From Candidatus Methylophosphatis haderslevensis (lineage in GTDB: Bacteria; Pseudomonadota; Gammaproteobacteria; Burkholderiales; Rhodocyclaceae), in contig JADJSA010000008.1 of NCBI GenBank assembly GCA_016711925.1, positions 162,502-226,501 of the forward strand: a DNA stretch of 64,000 nucleotides. The letters run 5' to 3'. Below, one piece after another: positions 26,825 to 35,457 of the stretch. How positions within the stretch are numbered: the stretch's first letter is position 1; each line of letters starts with the position of its first letter. Under the pieces are notes generated by a model. The model saw nothing but the letters and a program-made list of their open reading frames with translations. It had not been told where the DNA came from and ran no database searches. The translations under genes were made by a program, and so were the position numbers.

Positions 26825-28030
26825 GTGTCACGTGCGTTCATGCTTGCGGTGTCGATGCTTGTCCTGTGGTCGGGCATGGTCCCGCTCGCCGCGCAGACGC
26901 CGGTGCGCGAACCGATCCGCATCGGCGTCTCCGGACCCTTTACCGGCGGCTCGGCGCCGATGGGCCTGTCGATGCGCAGCGGCATCCGGCTGGCGGCCGA
27001 GGCGATCAACGCGCAGGGCGGCATCGGCGGGCGCAACATCCTGCTGATCGAGCGCGACGACGAGGCGCGCCCGGAACGCGGCCTGGCGATCGCCAACGGC
27101 TTCGTGCGCAGCGAGCGGGTTGTGGCGGTGGTCGGCGTGGTCAACACCGGGGTGGCGCTGGCCAGCCAGCGGGTGTATCAGGACGCCCGCATACCGGTGC
27201 TGACGGCGGTGGCCACCGGCAGTCTGGTCACCCAGCAGTTCAAGTCGCCGCAGGAGGCCGACAACTACGTTTTTCGCGCGGCGGCCAACGACACCATCCA
27301 GGCGGAGATGATCGTCGAGGAAGCGCTGACGCGGCTGCACGCCAGACGGGTCGCGATTCTCGCCGACTCGACCAACTACGGCCAGCTGGGCCGCGAGGAT
27401 TTGCAGCGCGCCCTGGAACGCAAAGGCGTGCGCGCAGCCGTGGTCGAGCGCTTCAATGTCGGCGACGTCGACCTCTCGGCGCAGGTCGGGCGGGCGCGCG
27501 GTGCCGCGGTCGAAGCGGTGCTCACCTACGGCATCGGCCCCGAACTGGCGCAGATCGCCAACGAGATGGCGCGGCAGAACTGGCGCGTGCCGCTGATCGG
27601 CAGCTGGACCCTGGCGATGGCCAATTTCATCGACCGCGCCGGCCCCAACGCCGAGGGCGCGCGGATGCCGCAGACCTTCATCGCCGAGCCCACCAACCCG
27701 CGCCATGCGGCGTTTCTCGAAGCCTACCGCAAGAGCGGAGCCGGCGAGCGCATCCCCATTCCGCCGGCGGCCGCCCAGGGTTATGACGCGATGCTGCTGC
27801 TGGCGGCCGCGCTGCGCCAGGCCGGGTCGACCGACGGCCCGCGCCTGCGCGAGGCGCTCGAGAATCTGCGCCTGCCGGTGGAGGGCGTGATCGCGCGCTA
27901 CGAGCGGCCGTACTCGCGCACCGATCACGAGGCCATCGACAACCCGCAGTCGGCGGTGATCGGCGAGGTGCGCAACGGTCGCGTGGTGTTCGCCTACGAC
28001 GAAGACCGCAAGCGGCTGGCACGCCGCTGA
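26825..28030 (+). CDS. LivK-like periplasmic substrate-binding protein (no transporter genes nearby)
   Basis: A 401-residue type I periplasmic binding protein of the branched-chain amino acid/amide family. A signal peptide ends near AAQTPVREP. IRIGVSGPFTGGSAPMGLSM, VVAVVGVVNTGVALASQRVY and AQGYDAMLLLAAALRQAG are family landmarks. GTG 26825 is chosen because GGGAGAG precedes it and it gives the best signal peptide. No permease or ATPase genes accompany it, so it may deliver its ligand to another system or act as a sensor for the divergent kinase. The ligand is not predictable from sequence alone. Confidence 0.85.
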   Translation: MSRAFMLAVSMLVLWSGMVPLAAQTPVREPIRIGVSGPFTGGSAPMGLSMRSGIRLAAEAINAQGGIGGRNILLIERDDEARPERGLAIANGFVRSERVVAVVGVVNTGVALASQRVYQDARIPVLTAVATGSLVTQQFKSPQEADNYVFRAAANDTIQAEMIVEEALTRLHARRVAILADSTNYGQLGREDLQRALERKGVRAAVVERFNVGDVDLSAQVGRARGAAVEAVLTYGIGPELAQIANEMARQNWRVPLIGSWTLAMANFIDRAGPNAEGARMPQTFIAEPTNPRHAAFLEAYRKSGAGERIPIPPAAAQGYDAMLLLAAALRQAGSTDGPRLREALENLRLPVEGVIARYERPYSRTDHEAIDNPQSAVIGEVRNGRVVFAYDEDRKRLARR

Positions 28031-28080
28031 ACGGCTGGGCGCGGCGGCGTCGAGTTTCCCTTTGCCAGCATCGCCGGAAG

Positions 28081-28136
28081 CCGCATGGATTGGACTTCTC
28101 CGCCCATCGTTGCGCGCAGAGCGCCATTCCATGCGG
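28081..28136. repeat. CCGCATGGA palindromic repeat, copy B1
   Basis: The left arm 28081-28103 begins CCGCATGGATTGG. The right arm 28114-28136 ends CCATTCCATGCGG, its inverted counterpart with few mismatches. The element lies between the binding protein gene and the aceE promoter. Related copies are at 35250-35304 and 59716-59769. A further GC-rich hairpin (CCGGGC/GCCCGG) follows at once. Confidence 0.7.
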
Positions 28137-28187
28137 TTCTCCGGGCATACGCCCGGGGAATGCCGGGCCGGCCGTGTCGTCCCGGCA

Positions 28188-28216
28188 TTGCAATCTATAA
28201 AACGACATTTTATAAT
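28188..28216 (+). promoter_or_regulatory. near-consensus aceE promoter overlapped by a palindromic operator
   Basis: TTGCAA (28188-28193), a 17-base spacer and a perfect TATAAT (28211-28216) form a strong sigma-70 promoter. Inside it, TATAAAA (28196-28202) and TTTTATA (28208-28214) are perfect inverted repeats around CGACA. The palindrome covers the spacer and -10 box, the position of a repressor site. The leader to the aceE start at 28393 is about 170 bases and includes a GGCGCC/GGCGCC hairpin near 28280. Confidence 0.75.
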
Positions 28217-28392
28217 GCGCAACGACACCTACCGGGGCCGGGTTCGTAGTACGCTGCTCCGACCCTCTATAAAAACCGCGGCGCCCAAGGCGCCCCCATG
28301 CTTGCGTTGGCGATGCGAGCCCTGCCCACAAGGCAGCGGACATGTTTGCCCCGCGCAGGTCTGTGCCCTACCACTGACGAGGAGACACTCAG

Positions 28393-31065
28393 ATGTCCGC
28401 ACTACCCAATGTCCTGCTGCAGTCCGACCCCGACACCGCGGAAACCCGGGAATGGCTCGATGCGCTGGAGGCCGTGGTGGCGGCCGAAGGACCGGAGCGC
28501 GCCCACTACCTGATCGAGAAACTGATCGAGGCGGCGCGCCTGCGCGGGGCGAACCTTCCGTTCAGCGCCGAGACCCAGTACATCAACACCATTCCGGTCG
28601 AGCGCCAGGTGCGGCTGCCGGGCGAATTTGAAATCGAGCACACCATCCGCTCGTTCACGCGCTGGAACGCGGTGGCGATGGTGCTGCGGGCCAACAAGGA
28701 CAGCAACGTCGGCGGCCATATCGCGAGCTTCGCCTCGGCCGCCACGCTCTATGACATCGGTTTCAACCATTTCTGGCGGGCGCCCTCGGAGTCGCACGGC
28801 GGCGACCTGATCTTCGCCCAGGGCCACTCGGTGCCGGGGATCTATGCGCGCGCATTTCTGCTCGGGCGCCTGACAGAAGAGCAGATGAACAACTTCCGCC
28901 AGGAAGTCGATGGCCAAGGCATCTCGTCCTACCCGCACCCGTGGCTGATGCCCGACTTCTGGCAGTTCCCGACCGTGTCGATGGGTCTGGGGCCGCTGAT
29001 GGCCATCTACCAGGCGCGCTTCATGAAGTACCTGCACGACCGCGGTCTGGCGCACACCGAGGGGCGCAAGGTGTGGGCTTTCCTCGGCGACGGCGAAACC
29101 GACGAGGTCGAATCGCTCGGCGCGATCGGGGTGGCCGGGCGCGAGAAGCTCGACAACCTGGTGTTCGTCATCAACTGCAACCTGCAGCGGCTCGACGGCC
29201 CGGTGCGCGGCAACGGCAAGATCATCCAGGAACTGGAGTCGGGATTCCGCGGCGCCGGCTGGAACGTCATCAAGGTGGTGTGGGGCCGCCACTGGGATTC
29301 GCTGCTGGCGCGCGACCGCAGCGGCATCCTGATGAAGCGGATGATGGAAACGGTCGACGGCGAATACCAGACCTTCAAGTCGAAGAACGGCGCCTACGTG
29401 CGCGAACACTTCTTCAACACGCCGGAACTGAAGGCGCTGGTGGCGGACTGGTCCGACGATGACATCTGGAACCTGAACCGCGGCGGCCACGACCCGTTCA
29501 AGGTGTACGCGGCCTACCACGCGGCGGTCAACCACAAGGGGCAGCCGACCGTCATCCTGGCCAAGACCATCAAGGGCTACGGCATGGGCGCTGCGGGCGA
29601 GGCGCAGAACACCACCCATCAGCAGAAAAAGATGCCGCTGGACACGCTCAAGCGCTTCCGCGACCGCTTCAAGCTGCCGCTGAACGACGAGCAAGTCGAA
29701 AAGCTCGAATTCCTGAAATTCCCCGAAGACTCGAAAGAACTCGACTACATGCGCGCGCGACGCATGGAACTCGGCGGCTACCTGCCGACGCGCCGCCGCA
29801 CGGCCGAGGCGCTGCCGGTGCCGGCGCTGTCGGCCTTCGAGCCGCTGCTCAAGGCCTCCGGCGAGGGGCGCGAAGTGTCGACCACCATGGCCTTCGTGCG
29901 CATCCTCAACATCCTGCTCAAGGACAAGCAGATCGGCAAGCGCGTGGTGCCGATCGTGCCCGACGAATCGCGTACCTTCGGCATGGAAGGGCTGTTCCGC
30001 CAGATCGGCATCTGGAACCAGCAAGGCCAGAAATACGTGCCGCAGGATCACGACCAGTTGATGTTCTACAGGGAATCCAAGGACGGCCAGATTCTGCAGG
30101 AAGGCATCAACGAGGCCGGCGCCATGGCCGACTGGATCGCCGCCGCGACGTCGTATTCGACTCATGGCGTGCAGATGATTCCGGTATACATCTTCTATTC
30201 GATGTTCGGCCTGCAGCGCACCGGCGACCTGTGCTGGGCGGCCGGCGACATGCGCGCGCGCGGCTTCCTGGTCGGCGGCACCGCCGGGCGCACCACGCTC
30301 AACGGCGAGGGCCTGCAGCACGAGGACGGCCACAGCCACATCTGGTCGGCGGCGATTCCCAACTGCATCAGCTACGACCCGACGTTTTCCTACGAGATCG
30401 CGGTGATCGTGCAGGACGGCCTGCGCCGCATGGTGGCCGAGCAGCAGGACGTCTATTACTACCTGACCGTCATGAACGAGAACTACGAGCACCCCGAGAT
30501 GCCGGCCGGCAGCGAGGCCGACATCCTCAAGGGCATGTACGCGTTCCGCAAGGGTGCGGCCGGCAACGGCCCGCGCGTGCAGTTGCTGGGCAGCGGCACG
30601 ATCTTCCGCGAGACGATGGCCGCCGCCGAACTGTTGCGGCGCGACTGGGGCGTCGAATCCGACCTGTGGAGTTGCCCCAGCTTCACCGAGCTGGCGCGCG
30701 AGGGCCAGGCCACGGCGCGCTGGAACATGCTGCACCCGACCGACAAGCAGAAGCTCTCGCATGTCGAACAGTGCCTGAAGGACACCCGCGGCCCGGTGAT
30801 CGCGGCAACCGACTACATCAGGGCGTTCGCCGACCAGATTCGCGCCTTCGTGCCGCGCCGCTACGTGGTGCTGGGCACCGACGGCTTCGGCAGGTCGGAC
30901 ACCCGCGAGAAACTGCGCCATTTCTTCGAAGTCGATCGCAACTGGGTCACCGTGGCGGCGCTAAAGGCGCTGGCGGACGACGGCCAGATCGACGCGGCAA
31001 AAGTGGCCGAGGCCATCGGCAAGTACGGCCTCGACGTGTCGAAGCCCAATCCGATAACGGTTTGA
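28393..31065 (+). CDS. aceE: pyruvate dehydrogenase E1 component (homodimeric)
   Basis: E1 decarboxylates pyruvate with thiamine diphosphate and transfers the acetyl group to lipoyl-E2. The 890-residue length fits the homodimeric alpha-proteobacteria/enterobacteria-like E1. Motifs include FNHFWRAPSESHGGDLIFAQ, the ThDP-binding block FLGDGETDEVES ending in INCNLQRLDGP, and EGLQHEDGHSH. GAGGAGACACTCAG precedes the ATG. It opens the aceE-aceF-(HslV-like)-lpdA operon under the promoter at 28188. Confidence 0.97.
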   Translation: MSALPNVLLQSDPDTAETREWLDALEAVVAAEGPERAHYLIEKLIEAARLRGANLPFSAETQYINTIPVERQVRLPGEFEIEHTIRSFTRWNAVAMVLRANKDSNVGGHIASFASAATLYDIGFNHFWRAPSESHGGDLIFAQGHSVPGIYARAFLLGRLTEEQMNNFRQEVDGQGISSYPHPWLMPDFWQFPTVSMGLGPLMAIYQARFMKYLHDRGLAHTEGRKVWAFLGDGETDEVESLGAIGVAGREKLDNLVFVINCNLQRLDGPVRGNGKIIQELESGFRGAGWNVIKVVWGRHWDSLLARDRSGILMKRMMETVDGEYQTFKSKNGAYVREHFFNTPELKALVADWSDDDIWNLNRGGHDPFKVYAAYHAAVNHKGQPTVILAKTIKGYGMGAAGEAQNTTHQQKKMPLDTLKRFRDRFKLPLNDEQVEKLEFLKFPEDSKELDYMRARRMELGGYLPTRRRTAEALPVPALSAFEPLLKASGEGREVSTTMAFVRILNILLKDKQIGKRVVPIVPDESRTFGMEGLFRQIGIWNQQGQKYVPQDHDQLMFYRESKDGQILQEGINEAGAMADWIAAATSYSTHGVQMIPVYIFYSMFGLQRTGDLCWAAGDMRARGFLVGGTAGRTTLNGEGLQHEDGHSHIWSAAIPNCISYDPTFSYEIAVIVQDGLRRMVAEQQDVYYYLTVMNENYEHPEMPAGSEADILKGMYAFRKGAAGNGPRVQLLGSGTIFRETMAAAELLRRDWGVESDLWSCPSFTELAREGQATARWNMLHPTDKQKLSHVEQCLKDTRGPVIAATDYIRAFADQIRAFVPRRYVVLGTDGFGRSDTREKLRHFFEVDRNWVTVAALKALADDGQIDAAKVAEAIGKYGLDVSKPNPITV

Positions 31066-31081
31066 GGACGGGACGACGACA

Positions 31082-32695
31082 ATGAGCCAGACAATCGAAG
31101 TGAAGGTTCCCGACATCGGCGACTTCAAGGACGTGCCGGTGATCGAGGTGATGGTCAAGCCCGGCGACACGGTGAAGGCGGAGGATTCGCTGGTCACCCT
31201 CGAATCGGACAAGGCGACCATGGACGTGCCCTCGCCCGCCGCCGGCATCGTCAAGGAAGTGAAGGTCAAGATCGGCGACAAGGTTTCCGAAGGCACGCTG
31301 GTACTGGTGCTCGACGCTGGCGCGTCGAGCAGTGAAGGAGCGACAGTGAGGGGTGAGGCGTCAAAGCCCGCCAGCGCGCCTTCCCCCTCGCCAATTGCCG
31401 CCACCCCTTCACCCCTGACGGAAGTGAAAGTGCCCGACATCGGCGACTTCAAGGACGTGCCGGTGATCGAGATCATGGTCAAGGTCGGCGATGCCGTGAA
31501 GGCGGAAGACGCCCTGGTCACGCTCGAATCCGACAAGGCGACGATGGACGTGCCGGCCCCGATCGCCGGTGTGGTGCAGGCGATCGCGGTGAAGCTCGGC
31601 GACAAGGTCTCGCAAGGCAGCCTGATCATCACGCTCGCCGCGACCGGCGCCGCGGTCGCCGCGACCGCTGCTTCACCGGCGGCTGCGCCCGCTGCAGCCG
31701 AAGCCGCGGCAGCGGCAGCAACGTCATCGTCGACCCCGGCGCCGGTCGCCACCGCGCCTGCCGGCAAGGCCCACGCCAGCCCGTCGGTGCGCAAGTTCGC
31801 CCGCGAACTCGGCGTCGATCTCTCGAAGGTCGCCGGCAGGGGGCCGAAGGGCCGCATCCGCCATGAGGATGTGCAGAACTACGTCAAGGGCGTGATGGCG
31901 CAGGCGGCTGGCGGTGCGACGGCGACTGCCGGCGCCTCGCTCGGCGGCGGTCTCGATCTGTTGCCGTGGCCGAAGGTCGATTTCGCCAAGTTCGGCGCGA
32001 TCGAAACCAAGCCGCTGTCGCGCATCAAGAAGATCTCGGGACAGAACCTCGCCCGCAACTGGGTGATGGTTCCGGCGGTGACCTATCACGAAGATGCCGA
32101 CATCACCGATCTCGAAGCGTTCCGCCTGCAGGTGAACAAGGAGAACGAGAAGTCAGGCCAAAAGCTCACCATGCTCGCCTTCCTGATCAAGGCCTGCGTC
32201 AAGGCGCTGCAGAAGTTTCCCGAGTTCAACGCCAGCATCGACACGAGTGGCGGTGAAATGACTCTGGTCTATAAGAAGTACTTCCACATCGCCTTCGCCG
32301 CCGACACGCCCAACGGACTGGTGGTACCGGTGGTGAAAAACGCCGACCAGAAAGGCGTGTTCGAGATCGCCGCGGAAACCGGCGAACTGGCGAGGAAGGG
32401 GCGCGAAGGCAAGCTCGGCCCGGCCGAGATGCAGGGTGCATGCTTCACGATTTCCAGCCTCGGTGGCATCGGCGGCACCCATTTCTCGCCGATCATCAAT
32501 GCGCCGGAAGTGGCGATCCTCGGCGTGAACAAGAGCGCGATGAAGCCGGTGTGGGACGGCAAGGCCTTCGTGCCGCGGCTGATCCTGCCGCTGTCGCTGA
32601 CCGCGGATCACCGCGTGATCGACGGTGCGATGGCGACGCACTTCAATGTGTATGTCCGGCGCTTGCTGGGCGACATGCGGCGGATCATGCTTTGA
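31082..32695 (+). CDS. aceF: dihydrolipoamide acetyltransferase (pyruvate dehydrogenase E2)
   Basis: E2 forms the core of the pyruvate dehydrogenase complex. The 537-residue protein has two lipoyl domains, with lipoylation lysines K44 and K152 in ESDKATMDV. Then come an Ala/Pro-rich linker, a peripheral-subunit-binding domain (SPSVRKFARELGVDLSKVAG), and a catalytic domain ending with the active-site motif SLTADHRVIDGAM. The linker joining the two lipoyl domains (residues 89-112) is encoded by a copy of a dispersed palindromic repeat. The gene starts 16 bases after aceE. Confidence 0.96.
   Translation: MSQTIEVKVPDIGDFKDVPVIEVMVKPGDTVKAEDSLVTLESDKATMDVPSPAAGIVKEVKVKIGDKVSEGTLVLVLDAGASSSEGATVRGEASKPASAPSPSPIAATPSPLTEVKVPDIGDFKDVPVIEIMVKVGDAVKAEDALVTLESDKATMDVPAPIAGVVQAIAVKLGDKVSQGSLIITLAATGAAVAATAASPAAAPAAAEAAAAAATSSSTPAPVATAPAGKAHASPSVRKFARELGVDLSKVAGRGPKGRIRHEDVQNYVKGVMAQAAGGATATAGASLGGGLDLLPWPKVDFAKFGAIETKPLSRIKKISGQNLARNWVMVPAVTYHEDADITDLEAFRLQVNKENEKSGQKLTMLAFLIKACVKALQKFPEFNASIDTSGGEMTLVYKKYFHIAFAADTPNGLVVPVVKNADQKGVFEIAAETGELARKGREGKLGPAEMQGACFTISSLGGIGGTHFSPIINAPEVAILGVNKSAMKPVWDGKAFVPRLILPLSLTADHRVIDGAMATHFNVYVRRLLGDMRRIML
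31346..31418. repeat. GTGAGGGG-type palindromic repeat inside aceF, copy A2
   Basis: GTGAGGGGTGAGGCG at 31346-31360 and CACCCCTTCACCCCTGAC at 31401-31418 form the inverted arms. The element begins exactly at codon 89 and keeps the reading frame, supplying a Pro/Ala/Ser-rich linker between two lipoyl domains. Outside this copy the family is intergenic in this window. Confidence 0.7.
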
Positions 32696-32794
32696 GGGGG
32701 ACAGGGGCGAGAGGCCAAGCGTGAAGGGCAGAATACCGGCGCGCTGCGCGCGCTGAGCCACACCTCACGCCTCGCCCCTCGCCCCGCTCGCCCC
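32693..32794. repeat. GTGAGGGG-type palindromic repeat, copy A3
   Basis: The left part has GAGGGGGACAGGGGCGAG and GCGTGAAGGGC. The right part has CCTCACGCCTCGCCCCTCGC and GCTCGCCCC. The arms surround a GCGCGCTGCGCGCGC self-complementary centre. It fills the aceF to HslV-like spacer. Confidence 0.65.
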
Positions 32795-32802
32795 ACCGAC
32801 CC

Positions 32803-33381
32803 ATGACCACGATCACCGTCGTCAAGAAGAACGGCCAGGTCGCGATTGCCACGGAGTCGCTGACCACCTTCGGCGATACCCGTCTCGCATCGCACTACAA
32901 GTCCGAGCACGACAAGATTCTGCATGTCGGCGATTCGTGGATCGGGGTGTGCGGCAGTTCGGCGCATCACCTGGTGCTCGCCCACCTGCTGGCCAAGCTG
33001 GATCATGTGCGGCTCGGCTCGCGCGGCGAGGTGTTCGAGACCTTTCGCCTGTTGCACCCGATGTTGAAGGAACAGGCCTTCCTCAACCCGAAAGAGGATG
33101 AGGACGACCCCTACGAGTCGTCGCAGATCACCGCCCTGATCGCCAATTCCACCGGCATCTACGGCGTGTATTCGTATCGCGAGGTGTTTGCCTACGACCG
33201 CTTCTGGGCGGTCGGCTCGGGTCGCAACTTCGCCCTCGGCGCGATGTTCGTCGCCTATGACCGCAGCAAATCCGCCGCGCAGATCGCCGAGATCGGCGTG
33301 GCGGCCGGGGTGGAATTCGACACCGCATCGAGCGGCCCGATCGTCACCCACGCCGTCAAACTCATCAAGGACAAACAATGA
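32803..33381 (+). CDS. HslV/proteasome-beta-like Ntn-hydrolase family protein
   Basis: A 192-residue protein whose start MTTITVVKKNGQVAIA closely parallels HslV, where the Thr after Met is the catalytic nucleophile. GVCGSSAHHLVLAHLLAKL and WAVGSGRNFALGAMF match the HslV core (GSGG-YA). Relative to HslV, Asp17 is Glu17, and the catalytic Lys33 appears as Lys37 after a four-residue insertion. No hslU ATPase gene is near. It sits between aceF and lpdA, and its TGA overlaps the lpdA ATG. It may be a stand-alone peptidase or a non-proteolytic relative; its role in the complex is unknown. Confidence 0.75.
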   Translation: MTTITVVKKNGQVAIATESLTTFGDTRLASHYKSEHDKILHVGDSWIGVCGSSAHHLVLAHLLAKLDHVRLGSRGEVFETFRLLHPMLKEQAFLNPKEDEDDPYESSQITALIANSTGIYGVYSYREVFAYDRFWAVGSGRNFALGAMFVAYDRSKSAAQIAEIGVAAGVEFDTASSGPIVTHAVKLIKDKQ

Positions 33382-35165
33382 GCCAGATCGTTGAAGTGAA
33401 GGTTCCCGACATCGGCGATTTCAAGGACGTGCCGGTGATCGAGGTGATGGTCAAGCCGGGCGACACGGTGAAGGCCGAGGATTCGCTGGTCACGCTCGAA
33501 TCCGACAAGGCGACCATGGACGTGCCCTCGCCCGCTGGCGGCATCGTCAAGGAACTCAGGGTCAAGATCGGCGACAAGGTCTCGCAAGGCACGCTGGTAT
33601 TGCTTCTCGAGGCTGGCAGCGCGGAAACGCGCGCCACGCCTGCCTCACAGCCTGCACCGGCCCAGGTGCCAGCATCCACGCCGCTTGCAGCCGCCCCCGC
33701 TGCAGCCGGCAGCTACACTGGCAAGGCCGACTTCGAATGCGAAATGCTGGTGCTCGGCGCCGGCCCCGGCGGCTACTCGGCGGCCTTCCGCAGCGCCGAC
33801 CTCGGCATGAAGACCGTGCTGGTCGAGCGCTACGCGACACTCGGCGGCACCTGCCTCAATGTCGGCTGCATTCCGTCCAAGGCCCTGCTGCACGTCACCG
33901 CGGTAATGGACGAGGCATCGCACTTCGCTGCGCTCGGCGTCGCGTTCGCCAAGCCGAGCGTCGACATCGACAAGTTGCGCACGCACAAGGACAAGGTGGT
34001 CGGCAAGCTGACCACGGGACTGGCCGGCATGGCCAAGGCACGCAAGGTCGAAACGGTGCGCGGCTACGGCCATTTCCTCGACGCCAACCACGTCGAAGTC
34101 GAACTCACAACCGGCGAGGGCCAGGACAAGACCGGCGAGAAGAAGGTGGTGAAATTCGCCAAATGCATCATCGCCGCCGGCAGCATGCCGGTGCACCTGC
34201 CGTTCATCCCGGACGACCCGCGCATCGTCGATTCCACCGGTGCGCTGCAACTGCGCCAGGTGCCCGCACGCATGCTGGTGATCGGCGGCGGCATCATCGG
34301 GCTCGAGATGGCTACGGTGTACTCGACGCTCGGCGCGCGCATCGAAGTGGTCGAAATGCTCGATGCGCTGATGCAAGGCCCCGACCGCGACCTGGTCAAG
34401 GTGTGGGAAAAGCAGAATGCCCACCGCTTCGACAAGATCATGCTCAAGACGAAAACCGTGGCGGTGGAAGCCAGGCCCGACGGGCTGTGGGTCAGGTTCG
34501 AGGGCGACAACGCGCCGGCGGATGCGCAGCGCTATGACATGATCCTGCAATCGGCCGGACGCACGCCCAACGGCAAGAAGATTGGCGCCGAGAAAGCGGG
34601 CGTGACGGTGACCGATCGCGGCTTCATCCCGGTGGTCGACAAGCAGATGCGCACCAATGTGCCGCACATCTACGCCATCGGCGACATCATCGGCAACCCG
34701 ATGCTGGCGCACAAGGCGGTGCACGAGGCCCACGTCGCGGCAGAAGCCGCCGCCGGGCACAAATCGAGCTTCGATGCCAGCGTGATTCCGGGCGTGGCCT
34801 ACACCGATCCGGAAGTGGCGTGGGTGGGCCTGACGGAAGAAGACGCGAAGAAGCAGGGCATCAAGGTCGGCGTCGGCAAGTTTCCCTGGGCCGCCAGCGG
34901 ACGCGCGATCGCCAACGGCTGCGACTACGGTTTCACCAAGCTGATCTTCAGCGAAGAGACGCACCGCATCGTCGGCGCCGGCATCGTCGGCCCCAACGCC
35001 GGCGACATGATCGGCGAGGCCGCACTGGCGATCGAGATGGGCTGCGACGCGGTAGACATCGGCAAAACCATCCACCCGCACCCGACCCTGGGCGAATCGC
35101 TCGGCATGGCCGCCGAAGTGTTCGAGGGCGTATGCACGGATTTGCCGCCGATGAGGAAGAAGTAG
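33378..35165 (+). CDS. lpdA: dihydrolipoyl dehydrogenase with N-terminal lipoyl domain
   Basis: E3 reoxidises dihydrolipoamide with NAD+. The 595-residue protein starts with a lipoyl domain nearly identical to that of AceF (lipoyl lysine K44), then a short Ala/Pro linker, then a flavoprotein disulfide reductase. The FAD motif VLGAGPGGYSAAFRSADLG and the redox-active GGTCLNVGCIPSKALL are intact. VIGGGIIGLEMATVYSTLGA binds NAD, and the catalytic His lies in HPHPTLGES. Such lipoyl-E3 fusions occur in Neisseria and other betaproteobacteria. The start overlaps the preceding gene by four bases. Confidence 0.96.
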   Translation: MSQIVEVKVPDIGDFKDVPVIEVMVKPGDTVKAEDSLVTLESDKATMDVPSPAGGIVKELRVKIGDKVSQGTLVLLLEAGSAETRATPASQPAPAQVPASTPLAAAPAAAGSYTGKADFECEMLVLGAGPGGYSAAFRSADLGMKTVLVERYATLGGTCLNVGCIPSKALLHVTAVMDEASHFAALGVAFAKPSVDIDKLRTHKDKVVGKLTTGLAGMAKARKVETVRGYGHFLDANHVEVELTTGEGQDKTGEKKVVKFAKCIIAAGSMPVHLPFIPDDPRIVDSTGALQLRQVPARMLVIGGGIIGLEMATVYSTLGARIEVVEMLDALMQGPDRDLVKVWEKQNAHRFDKIMLKTKTVAVEARPDGLWVRFEGDNAPADAQRYDMILQSAGRTPNGKKIGAEKAGVTVTDRGFIPVVDKQMRTNVPHIYAIGDIIGNPMLAHKAVHEAHVAAEAAAGHKSSFDASVIPGVAYTDPEVAWVGLTEEDAKKQGIKVGVGKFPWAASGRAIANGCDYGFTKLIFSEETHRIVGAGIVGPNAGDMIGEAALAIEMGCDAVDIGKTIHPHPTLGESLGMAAEVFEGVCTDLPPMRKK

Positions 35166-35249
35166 CGGCGTCGCCGCCATGACAGTTCCGCCGGGCGCCG
35201 GCTTTTTGCCGCAAACAGTTCCGATGGCCCAAACGGACTGCCCTGCAAC

Positions 35250-35304
35250 CCGCATGGAATGGCGCTCTGCAGGCAGGCACGGCTGACAGCGCCTATCCAC
35301 GGCG
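35250..35304. repeat. CCGCATGGA palindromic repeat, copy B2
   Basis: CCGCATGGAATGGCGCTCTGC at 35250-35270 is matched by an inverted, partly degenerate arm around 35285-35304 (CAGCGCCTATCCACGGCG). A further partial inverted copy, GGGAGCGCCATTTGGCGCGG, lies near 35325. The element is between lpdA and the convergent yidB-like gene. Confidence 0.6.
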
Positions 35305-35401
35305 CTTCTGGCGATGCCATGCCCGGGAGCGCCATTTGGCGCGGCTTCCGGGGCGATCGATAGCTGGCGCCGTCGCGTGCGGGCCGGTCGGCCGGACCGC
35401 C

Positions 35402-35437
35402 AAAAACGTGAAGGGCGCCATCGGCGCCCTTCACGTT
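35402..35437 (-). terminator. terminator of the yidB-like gene
   Basis: AACGTGAAGGGCGCC (35405-35419) pairs perfectly over 15 bases with GGCGCCCTTCACGTT (35423-35437). On the minus strand the stem runs into five T residues, so it terminates transcription leaving the yidB-like gene. On the plus strand it could also block transcription from lpdA, though without a T-run. Confidence 0.85.
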
Positions 35438-35457
35438 ACCCAGCCAGAATCAGGAAT

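Noticed and set aside
32803..33381. Genuine HslV protease subunit
   Set aside because: No hslU lies beside it, Asp17 is replaced by Glu, and there is an insertion before the catalytic Lys. HslV-like is as far as the sequence allows.
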